NCBI GenBank assembly: GCA_023475455.1 | Contig: JAMCVR010000125.1 | Location: forward strand, 1-22,541 | Source of the DNA: Thermoplasmatota archaeon | GTDB lineage: Bacteria; Pseudomonadota; Gammaproteobacteria; Burkholderiales; Thiobacillaceae | Direction of reading: 5' to 3' | DNA length: 22,541 bases | Shown: positions 9,354 to 16,560 of the stretch, one piece after another | Layout of the letters: the number at the start of each line of letters is the position of its first letter | Position numbering within the stretch: position 1 is the first letter of the stretch | Notes under the pieces: model-generated | The model's database searches: none | The model's input: the letters and a program-made list of their open reading frames with translations, nothing else | What the model was told of the DNA's origin: nothing | Translations under genes and position numbers: made by a program

Positions 9354-10295
9354 GGAAAACGTGCCCGAGATGACCGCCTGGGAGGCGATGATGGTGGCCA
9401 GCGTCGCCAGCACGATCATGGGATAAAGCGCCCATTCCGGGGCCAGCAGATAAAAAGGATTCTTGGCGGTGGCGGGATTACGCAGCAGCAGGGCGCCCTG
9501 ACCCAGATAGTTGAGCGCCAGCGCGGGAAAAACAAACCCCAGCCAGGCATAGCGGATGGGGCGTTTGCCGAAGTGGCCCATGTCGGCGTAAAGCGCCTCG
9601 CCCCCGGTGACGGCCAGCACCACCGCGCCAAGAATGATCAGGCCGGTGATGCCGTGCGTTTGAAAGTAAGCGAGTCCATAAAGCGGGTTGAACGAGACCA
9701 GCACCGCGGGCGTCTGGACAACGCTGAGCAGCCCCAGCAGCCCCAGCACGATGAACCAGAGAATCATGATGGGCCCGAACAGTTTGCCCACCGACGCGGT
9801 GCCCCGGCTCTGGATCAGGAACAAGCCCACCAGCACGGTCAATGAAATCGGGATGATATGGCGGTGCAAGGCGGGCGCGGCGATTTCCAGGCCTTCCACG
9901 GCGGACAGCACCGAGATGGCGGGCGTGATCATGCCGTCGCCATAGAACAGGGCGGCGCCGAACAGTCCCAAGGTGAGCAGCAGCCACTTGCGCCGGGAGT
10001 TCGCGCGGAACACCCGTTGGGTCAGCGCGATCAAGGCCATGATGCCGCCTTCGCCCTTGTTGTCGGCACGCATGATGAAGAGCACGTATTTCAGCGACAC
10101 CACCAGGATCAGCGCCCACAGCATAAGGGACAGCACACCCAGGATGTTGTCGTGATTGATCGCCGCGCCGTGCGGGCCATTGAAGGCTTCCTTCAGCGCA
10201 TACAGCGGGCTGGTGCCGATGTCGCCATACACCACGCCGATCGCGCCGACGGACAGGGTGAGCAAGCTGGTTTTTTTGGATCCGGAATCGTTCAT
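9354..10295 (-). pseudogene. kup: Truncated kup copy (N-terminal 314 codons)
   Basis: This is an exact copy of the first 314 codons of the intact kup at 6992-8872, including its start codon and upstream spacer. At 9354 the sequence switches to the TIGR03790 gene, and the open frame continues for another 91 out-of-frame residues to 9078. The encoded chimera would keep the first several Kup membrane helices but lack the remaining helices and the cytosolic domain, so transport is unlikely. If the DNA is real, it would be transcribed from the same upstream region as the intact TIGR03790 gene. Confidence 0.9.
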
Positions 10296-10776
10296 CGGTT
10301 TATGTCGTTGTGGTGCGAAGGTGCGGCCGGACGGTAATCAATTTTAAACAGTATGCCCGCAATGGCGAAACGCTGGAGACAAGAGCAGGAGCGGGCTTGT
10401 TTCCGGGGAATGAACCTGTATCGCCCTTTAGCGCACGGGCGCCGCTTCGGCGCGGCGCTCGAAGCGGTAATACGCGGGCGGAATGTTATCGAGCCTGATT
10501 TCACGCGTGCCCCAGCCGATGGGCAGGCGGCCGACACTGCGATACGGGCCCATCATCGACGGCGCGGCCTGCACGTCGTAGAGCCCGGGGGCGAGCAGGC
10601 GCGCCGAGAGGGTCACGCCGCGATCGCGGGCGTGGTGAGTAATGCCGGCAAACGGGCGCGCCAGCGGCTCGCCGATGAAGATCCCCTGGCCCGGCATCCG
10701 CACGCTTTTCCAGTAGGCCTCGATCAGGGTTTCGCCCTGCAGGTAGTGCGCCATGACGATCCCCGGAACCGGAAAC
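9354..10776. repeat. 1423-bp direct tandem duplication, copy 2
   Basis: This is the second unit of the duplication starting at 7931. It ends at 10776, where copy 2 continues naturally into the rest of the TIGR03790 gene (bases TTGGCGG) while copy 1 jumps back into kup (bases GGAAAAC). The copies appear identical over the unit. Confidence 0.95.
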
Positions 10777-11678
10777 TTGGCGGGAAAGTTGCAGGGCTCG
10801 ACCACCGCGCCGTAGCTGCCGGTGGCGCCCGCCTGCAGCCAGCGCAGGCTGCTCATCTGGCCGCCGCCGAAGAGTTCGCCGCCGGCCGAGGTGAGGTGAT
10901 CGGCGATGGCGCCGGGCAGGAAATGGTTGCTGTCGAGCGACGGTACACGGGTCAGCCCGGTGAAGTAGAACATCACGTCGGATTTGTTTTCGAGCGCGTT
11001 GGTTTCGACGATCTCGGTGGGGAAAATGGTCTGCATTTGCGTGCGCAACGCGGCGTATCCGGCCGCGCGCACGTTGCGCGCCTTGTCGCGGGTGCTGACG
11101 AGGTACGCGGTGCCAGCCGGATTGCCGCCGTCGGAGGCGACGCCGCGGTCGATGAGCCGCTTCGCATCGGCGACGCTGGCGGCGGCCAGGCTCATGGTCG
11201 GCCGCATCCGGTGGGCTTCGAAGGGGCGTGCCGCGCTGCCGTTGAAATAGGGACTGGGCTGCGTCGGCTTGCAGCCGCTGGCGCACCAGGCGGGATCGAA
11301 GCCGAAGGCGAAGGCGGAGGTGATCGACATGCAGTCGACCCGATACGGCTGCGCCCAGGTCAGCGCGTAGGCCTGAACGTTTTTGGGGGTACTGCGGTCG
11401 ACGCGGTGCTTGAGGTTGATGAATTCCTCGCGCGTGAGCGTGTTGCGCCCTGGCTTGAAGCGTACGTGAATCAGGTTGGCGGCGGGAATGCCGCGCTTGT
11501 CGCGGTAGTACGCGGCAATCGCCACGCTGTCGGGGTCGTCGTCGTTGACGATGACGCCCAGTTGCGCCGCCGTGAGGCCGGGCTGGGCAAAGCGGGTGAC
11601 GACAGGGTGTTCGGGCGGCGCGGCATGCGCGGCGGTCTGGAGCAGCAGGCCGATGGCGAATGCGCGCACCAGCCGCAT
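10428..11678 (-). CDS. TIGR03790-family secreted protein of unknown function (intact copy)
   Basis: This 416-residue protein has a clear signal peptide (MRLVRAFAIGLLLQTAAHA, cleavage about residue 19). It then shows the family opening: a beta strand LGVIVNDDDP followed by SVAIAAYYRDKRGIPAANLIHV. I recognise this as the TIGR03790 family, which has no established function. The mature part has a few cysteines (in DCMS, WCASGCK and EPCNF) that could form disulfides in the periplasm. The ATG at 11678 was preferred over an in-frame ATG nine codons upstream because it begins the signal peptide. It lies 5 bp after the pyrD stop, so the two are probably co-transcribed. The last ~115 codons are duplicated at 9005-9353. 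The opening resembles strands in some caspase-like or gingipain-like folds, but that is only a loose impression. Confidence 0.8.
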   Translation of the reverse strand: MRLVRAFAIGLLLQTAAHAAPPEHPVVTRFAQPGLTAAQLGVIVNDDDPDSVAIAAYYRDKRGIPAANLIHVRFKPGRNTLTREEFINLKHRVDRSTPKNVQAYALTWAQPYRVDCMSITSAFAFGFDPAWCASGCKPTQPSPYFNGSAARPFEAHRMRPTMSLAAASVADAKRLIDRGVASDGGNPAGTAYLVSTRDKARNVRAAGYAALRTQMQTIFPTEIVETNALENKSDVMFYFTGLTRVPSLDSNHFLPGAIADHLTSAGGELFGGGQMSSLRWLQAGATGSYGAVVEPCNFPAKFPVPGIVMAHYLQGETLIEAYWKSVRMPGQGIFIGEPLARPFAGITHHARDRGVTLSARLLAPGLYDVQAAPSMMGPYRSVGRLPIGWGTREIRLDNIPPAYYRFERRAEAAPVR

Positions 11679-12039
11679 GGTCGTCAGGCGAGGCGCTGCA
11701 CGCATTCGCGCACCAGCGCGGGGCCGCGATAGATGAGCCCGGAATACAGCTGCACCAGCGAAGCGCCGGCGGCGATCTTCTCCTGCGCGTCGGCGCCCGA
11801 GAGGATGCCGCCGACGCCGATGATCGGCACTTCACTCTTGAGGTGACGCGCCAGCGCGCGGATCACGCGGGTGGACGCCGCGCGCACCGGCGCGCCGGAC
11901 AGCCCGCCGGCTTCGTCGGCATTCGGCAGGCCGGCGACGGCGTCGCGCGCGAGGGTGGTGTTGGTGGCGATCACCGCGTCGATGCGGTGCATCATCAGGA
12001 GCGCGGCGATCGCGGCGATCTGGGCGTCGTCGAGATCGG

Positions 12040-12599
12040 GCGCGATTTTCAGCGCGATCGGCACGTATTTGCCGTGGCGCTGGGCGAGTTCGGACTGGCG
12101 AAGCTTGATCGCCGACAGCAGCGCATCGAGCGCCTCGTCCTTCTGCAGCTCGCGCAGGTTCTGCGTGTTGGGCGAGGAGATGTTCACCGTCACGTAGCGG
12201 GCGTGCGCATACACCTTGTCGAGGCAGGCCAGGTAATCGTAGACCGCCTGCTCGTTCGGGGTGTCCTTGTTCTTGCCGATGTTGATGCCGAGCACGCCGG
12301 TGAACCCGCTCGCTTCGACATTCCTCACCAGATTGTCGACGCCGAGGTTGTTGAAGCCCATGCGGTTGATGAGGGCCTCCGCCTGCGGCAGACGGAACAG
12401 GCGCGGCTTCGGGTTGCCGGGCTGCGGCCGCGGCGTCACCGTGCCGATCTCGATGAAGCCGAAGCCCAGCGCCGCCAGCGCGTTGATGTGCGCGCCGTCC
12501 TTGTCGAGCCCGGCGGCGAGGCCCACCGCGTTGGGAAAGTCGATGCCCATCGCGTGCACGGGCTTTCCCGTCGCGCGCGGCAGCAGGTTCAGCAGGCCG
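12040..12599. repeat. 560-bp direct tandem duplication inside pyrD, copy 1
   Basis: The segment recurs at 12600-13159 with no visible difference; translations of both copies agree wherever they overlap. Junction homology is at most one base (G). Copy 1 ends AGCAGGCCG and jumps back, whereas copy 2 continues into the natural pyrD 5' region. Confidence 0.95.
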
Positions 12600-13159
12600 G
12601 CGCGATTTTCAGCGCGATCGGCACGTATTTGCCGTGGCGCTGGGCGAGTTCGGACTGGCGAAGCTTGATCGCCGACAGCAGCGCATCGAGCGCCTCGTCC
12701 TTCTGCAGCTCGCGCAGGTTCTGCGTGTTGGGCGAGGAGATGTTCACCGTCACGTAGCGGGCGTGCGCATACACCTTGTCGAGGCAGGCCAGGTAATCGT
12801 AGACCGCCTGCTCGTTCGGGGTGTCCTTGTTCTTGCCGATGTTGATGCCGAGCACGCCGGTGAACCCGCTCGCTTCGACATTCCTCACCAGATTGTCGAC
12901 GCCGAGGTTGTTGAAGCCCATGCGGTTGATGAGGGCCTCCGCCTGCGGCAGACGGAACAGGCGCGGCTTCGGGTTGCCGGGCTGCGGCCGCGGCGTCACC
13001 GTGCCGATCTCGATGAAGCCGAAGCCCAGCGCCGCCAGCGCGTTGATGTGCGCGCCGTCCTTGTCGAGCCCGGCGGCGAGGCCCACCGCGTTGGGAAAGT
13101 CGATGCCCATCGCGTGCACGGGCTTTCCCGTCGCGCGCGGCAGCAGGTTCAGCAGGCCG
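12600..13159. repeat. 560-bp direct tandem duplication inside pyrD, copy 2
   Basis: This is the second unit of the duplication that begins at 12040. It lies entirely within pyrD coding sequence and creates the frameshift that ends the 221-residue N-terminal frame. Confidence 0.95.
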
Positions 13160-13296
13160 AGGCGGTGTGCGACATCGAGACTGGCCAGGGTGAAGCCGTG
13201 CGCGTCCTCGGGGTCGAGCGAGAAGAGGGCGGGTCGGATCAGCGGATAGAGCATGGTTCAGAGGGTGCGGGCACAGGATGCGAGTTTAACAGGACG

Positions 13297-13321
13297 TGCC
13301 GCCAGGCTGCCGCCAGGCGGC
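13297..13321. repeat. Doubled 11-mer containing a perfect palindrome in the pyrD/dacC divergent spacer
   Basis: TGCCGCCAGGC occurs twice in tandem (13297-13307 and 13308-13318). The second copy extends into the palindrome GCCGCC-A-GGCGGC (13309-13321). It lies in the 151-bp region between divergent pyrD and dacC, where promoters for both genes must lie. An operator role is possible but unsupported. Confidence 0.5.
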
Positions 13322-13405
13322 GTGCGATGTTATCCTGAACGTGTGCGTGCTTGCGCGCGTCTGTCTGTTTCAATGCCCATCCTGTTTCTATACATCGACA
13401 AGCCC

Positions 13406-14569
13406 ATGACGCCCCCGTATTTCCTGCAACGACTCGTATTGCTTTTCAGTATCCTGATCGCGCCGGCCGCGTGGAGTGCCGCCGTCGTTCCTCCGCCCCC
13501 GCAACTGGCGGCGAAATCCTGGGTGCTGATGGATGCCGCCAGCGGCAGCATCCTGGTCGACCACCAGGGCAACATGCGCCTGCCGCCCGCCAGCCTGACC
13601 AAGCTGATGACCGCGCACGTCGCGGCGCTGGAATTCCAGCGCGGCCGCATCAGGGAGAGCGACCTCGTCACCATCAGCGAAAAAGCCTGGCGCATGGGCG
13701 GCTCGAAAATGTTCGTCAGGGTCGGCGACCAGATCGCGGTGAAAGACCTGCTGCGTGGCATCATCGTGCAGTCGGGCAACGACGCCAGCATCGCGCTGGC
13801 CGAGCATCTCGCCGGCGGCGAGGACACCTTCGCCGCGCTGATGAACCAGGAAGCCAGGCGGCTTGGGCTCGCCGGCACCCGTTTCGCCAACGCCACCGGC
13901 TGGCCGGCCGAGGGCCATCATTCGAGCGCGCTCGACATGGCCAAGCTCGCGCGGGCCATCGTGATCGAGGATCCCGAGCACTACGCGATGTATGCCGAAA
14001 AGGAATTCGTCTGGAGCGGCATCAAGCAGCCGAACCGCAACCTGCTGCTGTGGCGCGACCCGAGCGTCGACGGCCTGAAAACCGGCCACACCGAGGAAGC
14101 GGGGTACTGCCTGGTGGCCTCTGCCAAGCGCGACGGCCAGCGCTTGATCGCCGTGGTGTTCGGCGCCGACAGCGAAGAAGCGCGGGCGACCGAGACGGCC
14201 AAGCTGCTCGCCTACGGCTTCAATTTCTATGACAGCAGGACCTTCTTCAGGAAGGGCGAAACGGTGCAAAGCGTGGCCGTCTGGAAAGGCGCCGCGCGCA
14301 CCGTCAAGGCCGGCGTCGCAGCCGACTTCGCCGCCGCGCTGCCCAAGCGCACCGGCGGCGAATACCAGACACGCGTCGTTCTGGTCGAGGACGATGCGGT
14401 GGCGCCCATCGCCGCCGGCGCGCCGCTGGGGCGCGTCGAGCTGGTGGACCCCGACGGCAAGGTCGTCATGCAGGCACCGCTGGTCGCGCTCGAAGCGGTC
14501 GAGGAGGGCGGCTTCTTCCGCCGCGTGTGGGACAGCATCCGGTTGTTTTTCAGGGGGCTGTTCGGCTGA
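13406..14569 (+). CDS. dacC: D-alanyl-D-alanine carboxypeptidase (PBP5/6 type)
   Basis: This periplasmic serine peptidase trims the terminal D-Ala from peptidoglycan pentapeptides. The 387-residue protein has a signal peptide (about 1-25, ending AAWSA), the penicillin-binding triad SLTK (Ser63, Lys66), SGN (123-125) and KTG (225-227), and then the all-beta PBP5 C-terminal domain. It ends in an amphipathic helix-like tail, FFRRVWDSIRLFFRGLFG, the usual membrane anchor. The ATG at 13406 was chosen because it directly precedes the signal peptide. An in-frame ATG at 13373 would add 11 residues, and neither has a strong ribosome-binding site. The symbol could equally be dacA; sequence alone does not separate them. 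It is transcribed alone, divergent from pyrD, and ends at a strong terminator. Confidence 0.93.
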   Translation: MTPPYFLQRLVLLFSILIAPAAWSAAVVPPPPQLAAKSWVLMDAASGSILVDHQGNMRLPPASLTKLMTAHVAALEFQRGRIRESDLVTISEKAWRMGGSKMFVRVGDQIAVKDLLRGIIVQSGNDASIALAEHLAGGEDTFAALMNQEARRLGLAGTRFANATGWPAEGHHSSALDMAKLARAIVIEDPEHYAMYAEKEFVWSGIKQPNRNLLLWRDPSVDGLKTGHTEEAGYCLVASAKRDGQRLIAVVFGADSEEARATETAKLLAYGFNFYDSRTFFRKGETVQSVAVWKGAARTVKAGVAADFAAALPKRTGGEYQTRVVLVEDDAVAPIAAGAPLGRVELVDPDGKVVMQAPLVALEAVEEGGFFRRVWDSIRLFFRGLFG

Positions 14570-14584
14570 CAATCAAGCGCAAAC

Positions 14585-14619
14585 AAAAAGGCGACCCTCG
14601 AAAGTGCGGTCGCCTTTTT
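14585..14619. terminator. Rho-independent terminator, probably bidirectional
   Basis: A 12-bp perfect stem AAAAAGGCGACC / GGTCGCCTTTTT with an 11-base loop sits 15 bp after the dacC stop. Because the stem ends in A- and T-runs, it can act on both strands, ending dacC and any transcript arriving from the response regulator gene on the other side. Confidence 0.9.
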
Positions 14620-14876
14620 ATTGCCAGTGTGGGGGAATTGATCCGGAGCAACCAGTCATGCCCTGCTCCCCGAATGACCGTTTCGCAATCCAAACCAGTC
14701 AGCCAGTTCCATCTGCCTGGCGGGAACTTCGTGCCAGAAGAAATCACTGCGTATTCGCCAGTGAAAATGACGAAGTGGTGATCGGCTTCGCCAAGGCCAC
14801 GGTCGGGATCGGCATGCGAAGATCCGCTCTACTACATCGCTGACAACAAGAAGGATTGAACCGGGATGCCGGACTA
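14620..14876. other. 257-bp spacer without a supportable gene
   Basis: No convincing gene is present. On the plus strand there are short protein-like stretches in two frames: one ends FVPEEITAYSPVKMTKW and then a stop at 14779; the other reads DEVVIGFAKATVGIG from 14769. After a further shift, EDPLYYIADNKKD and a stop follow. This could be the decayed end of a gene that has suffered frameshifts, or chance. I recognise no family. Confidence 0.3.
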
Positions 14877-15581
14877 TTACGATTTTTCTACGTCAACGTC
14901 GAGTCGATATCCCATCCCAACGACCGTTTTGATGAGCGCCGGAAACTTGACGTCGTCGCCGAGGTGGCGCCGCAAACGCGTTATAGGGCGATACAGCGTT
15001 CTGTTCTCGACTTCCACGTCCGCGCCCCGGACGATGGCGATCAATTGCTGGCGGGTCAGCAGCTGGCGGGGAAACGTCAGCAAGGCCTTCAGTACCTCGA
15101 ATTCCCGTTTATCGAGCAGGATCGATTTTCCATCGCGCGACTCCAGTCGGCGCTCTTCAGGATAAAGTGACCATCCGGAAAAGCGGTACATGCGGACAGA
15201 CGCCTCGCGGGGATCGACGGATTCGATTCGCGCCAGGCTCAGAGCCTGTTTGATTGTGGCCACCAGTTTACGAGGGTGGATGGGCAAGGATAGCCGGGCA
15301 TCCGGCGCGAAGCCGAGGGGAGTGACCCGACACGGAAACACAGACGGTCGATCCAGGACGATCGTGGGAGTTTCCGGCTTTTCCAAAAGCCACCTCGGTC
15401 TGGTCGCGAGCTGTTCCATGCCATCCAGGGCAACGATCAGTACGTCGACCGGCGGGGGCGAGTCCTCCATGTCCGTGGTCGCGACGATATCAAAGCCTTT
15501 ATCGCGCAAATAATCCGCGAGCAGGGCCCGCGTCAAGGGATCGGGGTCGACCAGATAAATTCTCGGGGCGAATATGGCCAT
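14877..15581 (-). CDS. OmpR/PhoB-family response regulator with degenerate receiver domain
   Basis: This 234-residue DNA-binding protein has an N-terminal receiver-like domain (about 7-118) and a C-terminal winged helix (about 132-228) with typical features (FSGWSLYPEERRLES, LDKREFEVLKALL, RQQLIAIVRG, TRLRRHLGDD, LIKTVVGMGYRL). The receiver appears inactive for phosphotransfer. The phospho-Asp position aligns with Ala51, the conserved Thr/Ser with Asp77 and the conserved Lys with Leu99; these alignments were made by eye against PhoB. It is the last gene of the pst locus, a place where phoU or phoB often sits. The start is uncertain: ATG 15581 begins the fold directly, but ATG 15641 or a TTG at 15668 with a good AAGGGA upstream would add 20 or 29 residues. 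It may act as a phosphorylation-independent regulator. Confidence 0.85.
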   Translation of the reverse strand: MAIFAPRIYLVDPDPLTRALLADYLRDKGFDIVATTDMEDSPPPVDVLIVALDGMEQLATRPRWLLEKPETPTIVLDRPSVFPCRVTPLGFAPDARLSLPIHPRKLVATIKQALSLARIESVDPREASVRMYRFSGWSLYPEERRLESRDGKSILLDKREFEVLKALLTFPRQLLTRQQLIAIVRGADVEVENRTLYRPITRLRRHLGDDVKFPALIKTVVGMGYRLDVDVEKS

Positions 15582-15688
15582 TGCCTCGGCTTCGGAGCTG
15601 GGCCGTGGCAAATCGGACTGCCCGGAATGGCGTGGCCGCATCGACGAGCCCAGGTGTTCCTGATGCAAGGCGGATTCCCTTGTGGCGA

Positions 15689-16516
15689 TCAGCCGAAACG
15701 GCCCGTGATGTAATCCTCGGTCTGCTTGACCGTGGGCTTGAGGAACACGTCGTTGGTGCGCCCCATTTCGATCAGTTCACCCAGGTACATGAAGGCGGTG
15801 TAATCGGAAACACGTGCCGCCTGCTGCATGTTGTGGGTGACGATGATGATCGTGTACTTGTCTTTCATCTCGTTGACCAGTTCCTCGATTTTGGCGGTGG
15901 AAATGGGATCGAGCGCGGAGGCCGGTTCATCCAGCAAAAGAACATCCGGTTCCAGGGCGATCGCACGCGCAATCACCAGGCGCTGCTGCTGGCCGCCGGA
16001 AAGGCTCATGCCGTTTTCGCTGAGACGATCTTTGACTTCGTTCCATAGTGCGGCGCCGCGCAGAGCCTTCTCGACCGCCTCATCCAGCGTGTCACGGTTG
16101 TTGACCCCCATGATGCGCAGGCCGTAGGCCACGTTTTCGTAAATGGACTTGGGAAACGGGTTGGGCTTCTGAAACACCATGCCGACGCGACGCCGCAGCA
16201 GTGCGACGTTCACGTCATGATCATAAATATTCTTGTCGTCCATCAGGATCCTGCCGTCGACATGGACGATGTCGATCAGATCGTTCAAGCGGTTGAAGCA
16301 CCGCAGCAGGGTCGATTTGCCGCAGCCGCTGGGGCCGATGAAGGCGGTTACACGCTTTTTCGGAATATTCATGTTGATTTTTCTCAGCGCTTGGGCTTCG
16401 CCGTAATACAAGTCGAGACTCTCGACGCGGATCGCCACTTCGCTGGGGTCTTCTGTCTGCGTACGCCCCAGATCGCCTAACTTCATCGCGTGGGTTTGCC
16501 GGCCGGCATCGCTCAT
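15689..16516 (-). CDS. pstB: Phosphate import ATP-binding protein PstB
   Basis: This is the cytoplasmic ATPase of the high-affinity phosphate ABC importer. The 275-residue protein has Walker [10 protein letters not shown] (61-69), the Q-loop in [11 protein letters not shown], signature LSGGQQQR (172-179), Walker B DVLLLDEP (191-198) and the H-loop [16 protein letters not shown] and the closing [13 protein letters not shown] are PstB hallmarks. The start at ATG 16516 is supported by AAGGA 9 bases upstream. The N-terminal extension of about 30 residues before the ABC fold is a little long. It lies 44 bp after pstA and 107 bp before the favoured regulator start. Confidence 0.97.
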   Translation of the reverse strand: MSDAGRQTHAMKLGDLGRTQTEDPSEVAIRVESLDLYYGEAQALRKINMNIPKKRVTAFIGPSGCGKSTLLRCFNRLNDLIDIVHVDGRILMDDKNIYDHDVNVALLRRRVGMVFQKPNPFPKSIYENVAYGLRIMGVNNRDTLDEAVEKALRGAALWNEVKDRLSENGMSLSGGQQQRLVIARAIALEPDVLLLDEPASALDPISTAKIEELVNEMKDKYTIIIVTHNMQQAARVSDYTAFMYLGELIEMGRTNDVFLKPTVKQTEDYITGRFG

Positions 16517-16560
16517 TTTCAAAATCCTTCGGGTCTATCGTTGTATGGGTTGGCGGGGGG

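Larger units (their letters stand above)
11684..13254 (-). pseudogene. pyrD: Dihydroorotate dehydrogenase (quinone), disrupted by an internal 560-bp tandem duplication
   Basis: Class 2 DHODH oxidises dihydroorotate to orotate at the inner membrane, passing electrons to quinone, in pyrimidine synthesis. With one 560-bp unit removed, the gene would encode 336 residues, a normal class 2 length. That protein would have an N-terminal quinone-tunnel region ([20 protein letters not shown]), the FMN-binding [17 protein letters not shown], catalytic-serine motif NISSPNT, and C-terminal GVGGI and [11 protein letters not shown]. In the sequence as given, translation from 13254 ends after 221 residues at 12589, because 560 is not a multiple of three. 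A second open frame from 12559 encodes the C-terminal 291 residues but lacks the N-terminal membrane and quinone region. The downstream TIGR03790 gene starts 5 bp after its stop. Confidence 0.9.

Noticed and set aside
9354..10295. A second, paralogous kup gene
   Set aside because: It is an exact copy of the first 314 codons, not a diverged paralogue, and it ends at a duplication junction.
7931..10776. Insertion sequence or composite transposon as the cause of the repeats
   Set aside because: No transposase, terminal inverted repeats or target-site pattern is present at the junctions, and the repeated units contain only parts of housekeeping genes.
12040..13159. CRISPR array or other regularly spaced repeat
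   Set aside because: There are only two long adjacent copies without spacers, fully inside pyrD.
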